Shown here in pieces: positions 43,731 to 51,839 of a DNA stretch of 64,000 nucleotides. Made by a program: the position numbers and the translations under genes. The notes under the pieces are model-generated. The model ran no database searches. It was not told the DNA's origin and saw nothing but the letters and a program-made list of their open reading frames with translations. Position 1 is the first letter of the stretch; the number at the start of each line of letters is the position of its first letter. The DNA lies in the NCBI GenBank assembly GCA_002292375.1, contig DBBV01000003.1, positions 59,555-123,554 of the forward strand, written 5' to 3'. This stretch comes from Methylococcaceae bacterium UBA975. Its GTDB lineage: Bacteria; Pseudomonadota; Gammaproteobacteria; Methylococcales; Cycloclasticaceae.

Positions 43731-45605
43731 TTAGGCGCTTTTCTTTTTCAAATGGACCAGCAACAGCGATATCGCAGCCGGCGTAACACCCTGAATACGG
43801 CCCGCTTGCCCTAAGGTTTCTGGTCTATGTCGGCACAGCTTTTCGACCACTTCAGACGACAAGCCTCGCACTTGCAGGTAATCCAGCCCCTCTGACAAAC
43901 TTAGGTTTTCGTGCTTTAGCGTTTTATTAATGTCCGCTTGCTGCCTATCGATATAGCCTGAATACTTGGCTTGAATTTCAACCTGCTCTGTGACCGAAGC
44001 GTCAGTCACTGCGCTCTCAAGACCGCTTAGTGTCGCAATATTGCGGTACTTAACCTCGGGGCGACGCAACACGTCTAATAAATTCGCTTCACGCTGTAAC
44101 GGTGCCTTTAAAAACCCACTGGCTTGATTTGCCGCAACGCTTCCGGGGTGTATCCAGCTTGAACTTAGCCGCGACTGCTCGGCTTCAATCGCTTCTTTTT
44201 TTACGCTAAAAGCCCGCCATTGTGTTTCATCAACCAAACCCATCGCGTAACCGTGCTCGGTTAGCCTTAGGTCAGCGTTATCCTCTCTTAGCAGCAAGCG
44301 GTATTCTGCTCGGCTGGTGAACATTCTGTAGGGCTCGATGGTACCATTGGTAACTAAGTCATCAATCATCACACCGATATAGGCCTCATCACGGCGCGGG
44401 CACCACGGCTCACGTTGTTGAGATTGCCTGGCCGCATTTAAACCTGCGATTAAACCTTGTGCAGCGGCTTCTTCATAGCCGGTCGTGCCGTTAATTTGCC
44501 CAGCGAAAAATAGCCCTTGCATATGCTTGGTTTCCAGTGACGACTTAAGGTCTCTTGGGTCAAAAAAGTCATATTCTATAGCGTAACCGGGGCGCACAAT
44601 ATGCGCGTTTTCGAACCCTTTGATGGTTTTAATAAAGGCATATTGAATGTCAAACGGTAAGCTCGTCGATATACCGTTAGGGTACACTTCGGTCGTGGTT
44701 AATCCTTCTGGTTCAACGAATATTTGGTGTGAGTCCTTATCAGAAAAACGCATCACCTTATCCTCGATAGAGGGACAATACCTTGGACCAACGCCATCGA
44801 TAACGCCTGTATACATAGGCGACCGATCCAAGCCCGAACGAATAATATCGTGGCCCTTTGCATTCGTCCGTGTGATAAAGCAGCTAATTTGCCGCGGATG
44901 ATCTGCCACCGAGCCCATAAACGAAAACACTGGCAATGGGGTATCACCCGGCTGCTCTTCCATCACGCTAAAGTCTATCGTCCGGCTATCGATCCTCGGC
45001 GGTGTGCCTGTTTTCAGCCTATCGACATTAAACGGTAACGCCCGCAACCGTTGTGACAAGGCATTGGATGGCGCATCGCCAGCGCGTCCACCTTCGTAGT
45101 TTTGCAAGCCAATATGAATTCTACCGCCTAAAAAGGTACCCACCGTTAAGACTACCGTCGGCGCCATAAATTTGAGGCCCATTTGTGTTTCTACGCCTTG
45201 AACGCGGCCCTGCTCAACGACAAGGTCAGACACCGTTTGCTGAAACAAGCTGAGGTTTTCCTGGTTTTCTAAGGCAAAACGCACGGTCTGTTTATACAAC
45301 AATCGATCTGCTTGGGCGCGCGTGGCTCGGACCGCCGGGCCCTTGCTGGCATTTAAAATTCTAAACTGTATGCCGGCTTTATCGGCGGCCTTACCCATAA
45401 GGCCGCCTAAGGCATCCACCTCTTTTACCAAGTGCCCCTTGCCAATCCCGCCAATCGCCGGATTACAGCTCATCTGGCCTAGGGTTTCAATATTTTGCGT
45501 TAACAACAGTGTTTTTGCACCCGTGCGTGCAGCTGCCAAAGCGGCTTCTGTTCCCGCGTGACCACCACCAACAACGATGACATCAAAGTTTTTTGGATGT
45601 TCCAT
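43731..45605 (-). CDS. mnmG: tRNA uridine-5-carboxymethylaminomethyl enzyme MnmG (GidA)
   Basis: 624 residues. FAD-binding VGGGHAGTEAALAAARTG at the N-terminus, CNPAIGGIGKGHLVKE with the redox Cys, TGTPPRID and GYEEAAAQGLIAGLNAA. With MnmE it installs the cmnm5 group at wobble uridine of several tRNAs. mnmE is not within the window. It is the first gene of the minus-strand run that continues with rsmG and parAB; the divergent spacer to moxR is 133 bases. Confidence 0.97.
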   Translation of the reverse strand: MEHPKNFDVIVVGGGHAGTEAALAAARTGAKTLLLTQNIETLGQMSCNPAIGGIGKGHLVKEVDALGGLMGKAADKAGIQFRILNASKGPAVRATRAQADRLLYKQTVRFALENQENLSLFQQTVSDLVVEQGRVQGVETQMGLKFMAPTVVLTVGTFLGGRIHIGLQNYEGGRAGDAPSNALSQRLRALPFNVDRLKTGTPPRIDSRTIDFSVMEEQPGDTPLPVFSFMGSVADHPRQISCFITRTNAKGHDIIRSGLDRSPMYTGVIDGVGPRYCPSIEDKVMRFSDKDSHQIFVEPEGLTTTEVYPNGISTSLPFDIQYAFIKTIKGFENAHIVRPGYAIEYDFFDPRDLKSSLETKHMQGLFFAGQINGTTGYEEAAAQGLIAGLNAARQSQQREPWCPRRDEAYIGVMIDDLVTNGTIEPYRMFTSRAEYRLLLREDNADLRLTEHGYAMGLVDETQWRAFSVKKEAIEAEQSRLSSSWIHPGSVAANQASGFLKAPLQREANLLDVLRRPEVKYRNIATLSGLESAVTDASVTEQVEIQAKYSGYIDRQQADINKTLKHENLSLSEGLDYLQVRGLSSEVVEKLCRHRPETLGQAGRIQGVTPAAISLLLVHLKKKSA

Positions 45606-45738
45606 AGCTCTATTTATCAGACTTAAGCCGTTGATTTTAGCATTTTATTGTCAAATAAGTTAACGCCTTAAAACTTTGACGCTATTCTGTTTGCTAGAAT
45701 AACGACGATCACCCGACTAATTTTTCACACACTCGCCT

Positions 45739-46653
45739 ATGGATACGCCCGTTAACGTTTTTTTAAATCAAGCTAATACCATTATTTTAGGTAAAAACCT
45801 CACCCTAAAACTCGCGTTAGCTTGCCTGCTAGCTAAAGGGCATTTATTGATCGAAGACATCCCCGGGGTCGGTAAAACGACGTTGGCGCATTGCTTTGCT
45901 AAATTACTCGGCCTCGACTTTCAGCGCATCCAATTCACCAGCGACCTACTGCCGGCTGACATCATTGGCTCCAGTGTGTTTGATCGGGATAACAATCGCT
46001 TCGAGTTTCACCCCGGGCCTTTATTTAGCAACTTTATCTTGGCGGATGAAATCAATCGGGCCACACCAAAAACACAAAGTGCTTTACTTGAATCCATGGA
46101 AGAGCGCCAAGTCACTATCGAAAAAGTCACCTATCCCATGGCCAAGCCTTTTATAGTGATTGCCACCCAAAACCCTGGCCATCAAGTCGGCACATTCCCT
46201 TTGCCTGAGTCGCAACTCGACCGTTTTTTAATGCGTTTGTCCATTGGCTACCCCGATGCCGAATCAGAAAAACAATTACTCAACGGTGACAATACCCGCA
46301 AAAAACTAGCCCAGCTTGACGCGGCGCTATCATCCGATCAGTTCATTGATTTACAACACCAAGTCGTCAATGTGCACGCCGCCGCCCCTGTGATAGCTTA
46401 TATTCAGGCCTTATTGGAATTTTCACGGCAGTCTGCGCTATACACCCAAGGTCTATCGCCTAGAGCAGGCATAGCGATCATGCAAGCCGCTAAAGCCTGG
46501 GCCTTAATAGAGGGGCGCGATCATGTTTACCCTGAAGATGTTCAAGCCATTTTGCCGGCAGTCACTGAGCACCGGCTGGTGCTACATAATCCGCTATCAA
46601 ACAGCACCGTCGGCACCAGCCACGGCTTACTCTCAGAAGTCGCCATCCCGTGA
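45739..46653 (+). CDS. MoxR-family AAA+ ATPase
   Basis: 304 residues. Walker A is EDIPGVGKTTLAH (about 39-51), Walker B LADEINRATPKTQSALLE, and sensor 1 IVIATQNPGHQVGTFPLPESQLDRF. MoxR ATPases act as chaperones for metalloenzyme or cell-envelope assembly and are normally followed by DUF58 and von Willebrand A genes. Those are missing here: the next gene is a GNAT acetyltransferase overlapping by 4 bases (GTGA). The role in this organism is therefore open. Confidence 0.9.
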   Translation: MDTPVNVFLNQANTIILGKNLTLKLALACLLAKGHLLIEDIPGVGKTTLAHCFAKLLGLDFQRIQFTSDLLPADIIGSSVFDRDNNRFEFHPGPLFSNFILADEINRATPKTQSALLESMEERQVTIEKVTYPMAKPFIVIATQNPGHQVGTFPLPESQLDRFLMRLSIGYPDAESEKQLLNGDNTRKKLAQLDAALSSDQFIDLQHQVVNVHAAAPVIAYIQALLEFSRQSALYTQGLSPRAGIAIMQAAKAWALIEGRDHVYPEDVQAILPAVTEHRLVLHNPLSNSTVGTSHGLLSEVAIP

Positions 46654-47093
46654 TATCGAACAGTGCTGGATTTTCCGTCGAAACGGGCGACTGGCACACG
46701 ACAAAGCACCTAGCCAAACCCATTCGCTTGACTGTCTTCGTCAAAGAACAAGGCGTACCGGCTAACATCGAACTCGATCCACTCGATCTAGATTGCCAAC
46801 ATTTTATCGTGCTCGACGAACAAGCCAACGCGATAGCAACAGCACGGCTGAGTAAGGCAGGCAAGTTAGGCCGCATGGCGGTTTTAAAAGCTTACCGAAG
46901 AAAAGGGGCGGGGGGTTTATTACTGGACGCCGCAAGCGTTTACGCGATTAAACAAGGCTTAGACAAATTAGTCTGTCACGCACAAACTGAAGCCGTCGAC
47001 TTTTATAAAAAACAGGGCTTTGTCGCTATGGGTAGGCCGTTTCAAGAGGCCGGTATTGAGCACCTTCAGATGATCAAGGTGCTGGACACTTAA
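46650..47093 (+). CDS. GNAT family N-acetyltransferase
   Basis: 147 residues with a GTG start that overlaps the MoxR stop. The acetyl-CoA loop is seen around KLGRMAVLKAYRRKGAGGLLL (motif A, R/Q-x-x-G-x-G/A), preceded by LTVFVKEQGVPANIELD, which resembles the ElaA/YjcF-like subgroup. The substrate is unknown. Stop is 1 base from the convergent isomerase stop, so transcripts from the two strands may overlap at their ends. Confidence 0.85.
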   Translation: MISNSAGFSVETGDWHTTKHLAKPIRLTVFVKEQGVPANIELDPLDLDCQHFIVLDEQANAIATARLSKAGKLGRMAVLKAYRRKGAGGLLLDAASVYAIKQGLDKLVCHAQTEAVDFYKKQGFVAMGRPFQEAGIEHLQMIKVLDT

Positions 47094-47094
47094 C

Positions 47095-47688
47095 TTAAGA
47101 CCGTTGCTTTAAATACTCTTCAATAAAGTCAAAACGATCATTACCCCACCAGATTTGTTCATCTAACATCATGATTGGGGCGCCAAAAACGCCAGCTTTA
47201 TGTGCATCGACACAGGCTTTACGAAACTGCGTTTGGCCTTCATTAGAACTAACAAACGCCATAAAATCCGCAACATCCCAAGCCATCTCTGCGGCAAGGC
47301 TCTCAAGATTTTTTAATTCCGTCGGATCACAACCTTCGCCCCAAATTTTTTGATAAGCAGCCGTTACATAAGCCTCTGCTTGGTTTTTTTGATTGGCGTA
47401 CAAAACACCCACATTCCATGGCTGAACGTCCAGATTAGGCGGAAAAGCAAACGGAACGTCATAATGTTTTGCCCAGCGCTTTAAGTCCGCCAACATGACC
47501 TTAATTTTGGCAGGCACTTCCCGATTAGACGGCCCGTAATTACCCGCTGCCATTTTCGCTTGTGGAATATCCATCGGATGATAGGCGACCTCAAGGCCAT
47601 ACTTGCGCGCCAAGTCAGGTAATTTAATATTCGCCAAATAACTGAAGGGGCTCATTAAATCAAAATAAAACGCTATTTTTTGTTCCAC
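47095..47688 (-). CDS. phnD: 2-hydroxychromene-2-carboxylate isomerase
   Basis: 197 residues of the DsbA/kappa-GST fold. The N-terminal FYFDLMSPFSYLA carries the catalytic Ser near the glutathione site, and GVFGAPIMMLDEQIWWGNDRFDFIEEYL is the family's C-terminal part. The enzyme converts hydroxychromene carboxylate to the benzylidenepyruvate in naphthalene and PAH degradation (NahD/PhnD). It is third in phnA4-phnA3-phnD on the minus strand, 23 bases after phnA3. Confidence 0.9.
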   Translation of the reverse strand: MEQKIAFYFDLMSPFSYLANIKLPDLARKYGLEVAYHPMDIPQAKMAAGNYGPSNREVPAKIKVMLADLKRWAKHYDVPFAFPPNLDVQPWNVGVLYANQKNQAEAYVTAAYQKIWGEGCDPTELKNLESLAAEMAWDVADFMAFVSSNEGQTQFRKACVDAHKAGVFGAPIMMLDEQIWWGNDRFDFIEEYLKQRS

Positions 47689-47711
47689 CTTAGACCCCTG
47701 TTTTTATTGGT

Positions 47712-48026
47712 TTACGCCGCCGAAATGCAAATATTCCCATCCACAACGCTAACGGGGTAGGTTTTAATCGGAATTTGACACGGAAAGGACGTCGCTTCTC
47801 CGGTTTTTATAGAAAAAGCGCCGCCGTGAAAAGGGCATTCAATTTCATCACCGTCTTGATAACCGTCGGTCAACATCGCCATACCGTGGGTACACAGGTT
47901 ATCGCTTACAAAGTACTCGTCTTCGTGCAGATAAACCGCCAATCCAGGGAAACCATCTGGGTTAACCGCAAGCGGGGCTTCTTCTTTAACATCTTCTGCT
48001 TTACATAAAATAATTAAGTCGCTCAT
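47712..48026 (-). CDS. phnA3: Rieske-type ferredoxin of the aromatic dioxygenase
   Basis: 104 residues. The [2Fe-2S] Rieske ligands are CTHG (about residue 42) and CPFHGG (about 62), in a small soluble protein without other domains, as in NahAb and BphF. It shuttles electrons from reductase to oxygenase. It is the only ferredoxin in the window, whereas six dioxygenase alpha subunits are encoded, so it probably serves several of them. It starts 35 bases after phnA4. Confidence 0.92.
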   Translation of the reverse strand: MSDLIILCKAEDVKEEAPLAVNPDGFPGLAVYLHEDEYFVSDNLCTHGMAMLTDGYQDGDEIECPFHGGAFSIKTGEATSFPCQIPIKTYPVSVVDGNICISAA

Positions 48027-48061
48027 TTGAATCTCTTTATTAAATTAGTTTAATGGTTCGC

Positions 48062-49084
48062 TTAGTAAAAACGATCGTAATGAATTTGCTCCATCGGAAC
48101 TTTATAGTCCATAACTAACAACCGCGTCAAGGCGTCGGTCATCGGTGGCGGGCCACAAAAATAGAATTCATGCTGCGGCATTTTGTCGCCCAATGTTTTC
48201 GCAACCAATTCATGAATAAAGCCTACGGCTCCATCCCATCCAGCAGCCTCTGCTGCTTCAATATCTGACACTGCATTATAATTTATTACCCGCGCCTTCA
48301 GGCTAGCATCGCCTTCAATCAGTGCTGTTGTACAAATGTCTTTCGGTGTCCTACCACCGTAAAACAGATAAATATTGCGGTCATTTAAGCGCTCGTCTTT
48401 CGCCGCTGCCTTAATAATAGACATTTCTGGCGATAAGCCCGATCCACCACCAACGCATACAATATCACGTGGGATTTCAGGTTTCAAAAAGGCCAAACCA
48501 TACGGACCGTCGAGAACAATTTCATCGCCTTCTTTATAGTTTTCAAATAATTTTGTGCTTGCGCTGCCGCCGGGCATTTTTTTAATAATAAAGTGCCACT
48601 CGCCTTGCTCATTAGGCAAATTACTCATTGAGTAGCCGCGTGAACCCACAACATTAGGGAAGTCTAACAGGGCAAACTGTCCCGGCTCAAATCGGGCGGG
48701 GTGTTCTGTTTTAAAGCAGAACTCAGCCATATCGTCTGTTAAACGATTGATTTTATATAAGCTCGCCGTCGACTTGATCGGCTTGTGCATTGGCATCGCA
48801 TCGTGATTAAGTCGAACTTTAATTTCACAGTCAGAGGTGGGTATACATTGACAGCTAAGTTTGCGGCCCTTTTTTATATCACGAGGCGACAAGCCTGGCG
48901 CGTCTTCCCAAACATCATCAACCTCACCATTTAAAATCTCAATTTTACAACTGCCGCATCCACCCGAGTTGCATTCATATGGTAAACCTAAACCTGCCCT
49001 AAGCCCTGCGCGAAGAATCGTGTCACCCTCTTCACAAGGAAACTCAAACTCTTGTTCGTTTATTTTAATCGTGTAATTAGTCAA
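48062..49084 (-). CDS. phnA4: Ferredoxin reductase of the PAH dioxygenase
   Basis: 340 residues from a TTG at 49084, chosen because GGGAG sits 7 bases before it and the plant-type ferredoxin domain begins right there; an upstream ATG would add 15 unrelated residues with no ribosome site. N-terminal [2Fe-2S] domain CNSGGCGSC with a fourth Cys in LSCQC; FAD domain RGYSMSNLP; NAD domain GGGSGLSPEMS and the end FCGPPPMTDAL. It takes electrons from NADH to the ferredoxin PhnA3. The gene order phnA4-phnA3 about 3.7 kb beyond phnA2 fits what I recall of Cycloclasticus sp. A5. Confidence 0.9.
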   Translation of the reverse strand: MTNYTIKINEQEFEFPCEEGDTILRAGLRAGLGLPYECNSGGCGSCKIEILNGEVDDVWEDAPGLSPRDIKKGRKLSCQCIPTSDCEIKVRLNHDAMPMHKPIKSTASLYKINRLTDDMAEFCFKTEHPARFEPGQFALLDFPNVVGSRGYSMSNLPNEQGEWHFIIKKMPGGSASTKLFENYKEGDEIVLDGPYGLAFLKPEIPRDIVCVGGGSGLSPEMSIIKAAAKDERLNDRNIYLFYGGRTPKDICTTALIEGDASLKARVINYNAVSDIEAAEAAGWDGAVGFIHELVAKTLGDKMPQHEFYFCGPPPMTDALTRLLVMDYKVPMEQIHYDRFY

Positions 49085-49183
49085 GTTTATGCTCCCAATA
49101 CCAATAAATAAATTGTTATAGCCGGTCATTATATATATTCTTTTAAAGCAATGAATGCTTTTGATCACTTTTTAGGTGCCCTA

Positions 49184-49870
49184 ATGACCAAACCTTTTTT
49201 CAGCCCTGCTACATTTAGCTTTTTAGACCAATTAGCGAAAAACAATACGCGTCCTTGGTTTAATGAGCATAAACCGTCCTATGAGCAGACCGTTCGCTCA
49301 CCCGCGCTAGCGTTTATTGAATCTATGCAGCCTAGCATCCAATCGTTATCACCTAGTTTTACTGCCATTTCAAAAAAGACCGGAGGGTCGCTAATGCGCG
49401 TCTACCGAGACGCACGATTTAGCAACGATAAAACACCCTATAAAACAAATATTGGCATTCAATTTAGGCACGTAGCAGGCAAAGATGTACACGCACCCGG
49501 TTTTTACCTGCACATATCACCACAAGAATGTTTTGTTGGCGCGGGGATTTGGCGCCCCGACAGCAAAGCGCTCGGTAAGATTCGTGAAATGATCAGTGAT
49601 AGTCCCAACGCATGGAAACAACTAACAGACAATAAAACCTTCAAAAGGCTCTACGCGTTTTCCGGTGACTCACTTAAAACCTATCCACGCGGCTACGCAA
49701 AAGACCACCCCATGATTAACGATTTAAAGCGCAAAGACTTTATCGCTATTTCCCCTCTTAGCCAAGAAGATATAGTAAGCCCTAACTTGGTTAAACTTGT
49801 TCACCAACGCTATAAAGCCGCTAATGATTTAATGGACTATTTATGCAATGCCTTAGAATTGCCTTATTGA
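49184..49870 (+). CDS. DUF2461 / TIGR02453 family protein
   Basis: 228 residues from the ATG at 49184, preferred because family members begin close to FSPATFSFLDQLAKNN-type sequence; an ATG at 49151 adds 11 residues. Conserved blocks NTRPWFNEHKPSYE, MRVYRDARFSNDKTPYKTNIG and FYLHISPQECFVGAG identify the TIGR02453 family, widespread conserved proteins without known function. It lies on the opposite strand within the phn region, back to back with phnA4. Confidence 0.85.
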   Translation: MTKPFFSPATFSFLDQLAKNNTRPWFNEHKPSYEQTVRSPALAFIESMQPSIQSLSPSFTAISKKTGGSLMRVYRDARFSNDKTPYKTNIGIQFRHVAGKDVHAPGFYLHISPQECFVGAGIWRPDSKALGKIREMISDSPNAWKQLTDNKTFKRLYAFSGDSLKTYPRGYAKDHPMINDLKRKDFIAISPLSQEDIVSPNLVKLVHQRYKAANDLMDYLCNALELPY

Positions 49871-49951
49871 CGTTGTCCACTTTCACTCGGTTGGGCGATT
49901 GGCTTTTGCCGTCAGCACCCAATCATGCCGCCTGTGTGACAGCAACAGAGC

Positions 49952-51151
49952 CTATAACCCTAATTTATCCGCAATAAACTCTGCATCCTTGTCACCACGG
50001 CCAGATAAATTAACCAGTATCGACTGATCAGCTGTCATTTCATCGGCAATTTGCATTGCATAAGCCACGGCATGCGCGCTTTCTAGCGCTGGGATAATAC
50101 CTTCCACCCGTGACAAGGTCATAAACGCATCTACGCAGTCATCGTCATTAACGGCAACATAATCCACCCGTCCTAAATCTTTCAATAAGCAATGCTGCGG
50201 GCCTACGCCAGGGTAATCTAGGCCGGATGCAATTGAGTACACCGGCAGCGGTTCGCCTGACTCATCTTGCAAGTTATAACACTCAAACCCATGCAGCGCC
50301 CCTTTGCTGCCCTTACTCATGGTCGCTGCATGAAAGGGGGTATCCAAGCCTTTACCGGCGGGCTCTACACCGACAATTTTCACTGTCTCATCATCCAAAA
50401 ATGCCGTAAATAATCCAATCGCGTTGGAGCCACCACCCACACAAGCGGTAATCACATCGGGTAGTTTCCCCTGTGCCTCAAGGAACTGCTGACGCGCTTC
50501 TTTACCGACAATGCTTTGAAAGTCTCTGACCATCATTGGAAAAGGGTGTGGGCCGACGACCGAACCGATTGCATAAATAAAATTGACCGGATCCTTTAGG
50601 TACTCTTCAAACGCACTGTCAACGGCGTCTTTTAAGGTTTTTGTTCCCCGCGAAACCGGTACAAGGGTACAACCTAGGATTTTCATTTTGGTTACATTCG
50701 GGTGCTCTTTGGCGATATCTACCTCACCCATATGAATCTCACAATCCAAGCCAACCAATGCACACGCGGTAGCCAACGCTACGCCGTGCTGTCCCGCACC
50801 TGTCTCAGCGATTACTTTTGTTTTGCCCATGTGCTTGGCTAGCAAAGCCTCACCTAAGCAATGATTAATTTTATGTGCGCCGGTGTGGTTTAAATCCTCC
50901 CGCTTAAGAAATATCTTTGCGCCCCCTATTTTTTCAGATAAGCGTTTGGCGTAAAAAATGGGGCTTGGACGACCGACATAGTGGGTATACAGGTCATTTA
51001 GCTCGTCTTGAAACGCCTGGGTTTGAGAAATCTCGAGGTAAGCGTCTTTAATCTCGTCCATAATCACCACCAGCTCTGGCGGAATAATTTGTCCGCCGTA
51101 TTCGCCAAAATAGCCCTTATCATCTGGCATTGGAATAGTATTCTTTTTCAA
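49952..51151 (-). CDS. trpB: Tryptophan synthase beta chain-like protein, orphan
   Basis: 399 residues with a complete TrpB1-type core: HTGAHKIN (PLP Lys), AETGAGQHG (catalytic Glu and Gln/His loop), VGGGSNAIG (phosphate of PLP), GLDYPGVGPQH and LSGRGDKD. TrpB joins indole to serine. No trpA or other trp gene is adjacent, and the segment GEVDIAKEHPNVTKMKILGCTLVPV differs from the common GAEDVERQ-type sequence. In this position it may be a second copy that handles indole, a known substrate and by-product partner of PAH dioxygenases, but that is speculation. Confidence 0.85.
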   Translation of the reverse strand: MKKNTIPMPDDKGYFGEYGGQIIPPELVVIMDEIKDAYLEISQTQAFQDELNDLYTHYVGRPSPIFYAKRLSEKIGGAKIFLKREDLNHTGAHKINHCLGEALLAKHMGKTKVIAETGAGQHGVALATACALVGLDCEIHMGEVDIAKEHPNVTKMKILGCTLVPVSRGTKTLKDAVDSAFEEYLKDPVNFIYAIGSVVGPHPFPMMVRDFQSIVGKEARQQFLEAQGKLPDVITACVGGGSNAIGLFTAFLDDETVKIVGVEPAGKGLDTPFHAATMSKGSKGALHGFECYNLQDESGEPLPVYSIASGLDYPGVGPQHCLLKDLGRVDYVAVNDDDCVDAFMTLSRVEGIIPALESAHAVAYAMQIADEMTADQSILVNLSGRGDKDAEFIADKLGL

Positions 51152-51248
51152 GTTAATTCCTCGTCATCTTTTATTATTAAAACTACTTTAGTGCTTATTC
51201 TGCCTAATAACAATCCTAATAATGCCCCTTATTAAGACGCCTCCATTT

Positions 51249-51262
51249 TTGATTTACATCAT
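51249..51262. promoter_or_regulatory. FNR-type site upstream of truncated hemoglobin
   Basis: TTGAT-TTAC-ATCAT matches TTGATnnnnATCAA in 9 of 10 positions. Its centre is 67 bases before the hemoglobin start and about 104 before trpB on the other strand. A second box follows with centres 18 bases apart. Confidence 0.55.
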
Positions 51263-51266
51263 GGCG

Positions 51267-51280
51267 TTGATCGGCATTAA
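51267..51280. promoter_or_regulatory. Second FNR-type site upstream of truncated hemoglobin
   Basis: TTGAT-CGGC-ATTAA matches the FNR consensus in 9 of 10 positions. It overlaps the first of two direct copies of GCATTAAATG (51274-51283 and 51293-51302). With class II spacing the -10 would be CACAAT (51303-51308), but the resulting start site would cut into the ribosome site, so activation from this box is doubtful. Confidence 0.45.
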
Positions 51281-51321
51281 ATGAGAAAGTTAGCATTAAA
51301 TGCACAATGAGGAATATCAAC

Positions 51322-51732
51322 ATGGTCGAATCAAGTACACGACAATCAGCACAACAAACCACCATGTATGACTGGATAGGTGGCGAACAAGGCCTACGCA
51401 AATTGGTCGACCGCTTCTACCAAGTGATGGACACAGAGGAACAAGCTAAAACCATACGCGCCATGCATAAAGAGGACCTCTCCGATATTCGCAACGGTTT
51501 ATTTGAATACCTATCTGGCTGGTTGGGTGGGCCGCCTTTATTTATCATGAAACACGGCAGCCCCTGCATTACTAAACAACACCGGCCCTTTGTGATCGAC
51601 CAGCAGGCCTCGGATGCTTGGATGTTTTGCATGAAAAAGGCGATGCAAGACGTCGAGATTGAAGAAAAGTACCGCGAGATGCTGACACCGGCTTTTCAGC
51701 GCATGTGTGACACGTTAATCAACCACCCTTAA
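51322..51732 (+). CDS. Group II truncated hemoglobin
   Basis: 136 residues from the ATG at 51322, with AGGA 8 bases before it; an ATG at 51307 has no such site. The 2-on-2 globin fold shows MYDWIGGEQGLRKLVDRFYQVMD, the LSGWLGGPPLF segment with Trp, and HGSPCITKQHRPFVI with the proximal His, as in group II trHbs. These bind O2 or NO and are linked to oxygen supply or NO detoxification. It sits inside the phn region between phnC and trpB and has two FNR-like boxes upstream. A bidirectional terminator follows. Confidence 0.92.
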   Translation: MVESSTRQSAQQTTMYDWIGGEQGLRKLVDRFYQVMDTEEQAKTIRAMHKEDLSDIRNGLFEYLSGWLGGPPLFIMKHGSPCITKQHRPFVIDQQASDAWMFCMKKAMQDVEIEEKYREMLTPAFQRMCDTLINHP

Positions 51733-51790
51733 AGCCTAGTATTTTGTTTCACGACTAGGGTTAACGTCGCACCCCCGTGTTACTTATTGG

Positions 51791-51822
51791 CAAAAAAAGG
51801 GCGCCAAATGGCGCCCTTTTTT
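51791..51822. terminator. Bidirectional intrinsic terminator
   Basis: Stem GGGCGCC/GGCGCCC (7 base pairs, loop AAAT, 51799-51816) with an A-run before (51792-51798) and a T-run after (51817-51822). It separates the convergent truncated hemoglobin and phnC genes and can stop transcription from both. Confidence 0.9.
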
Positions 51823-51839
51823 AATACAAACGGCTTAAC

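Noticed and set aside
45721..45729. Single DnaA-box-like TTTTTCACA before moxR
   Set aside because: One box without neighbours, AT-rich unwinding region or dnaA gene is not an origin.
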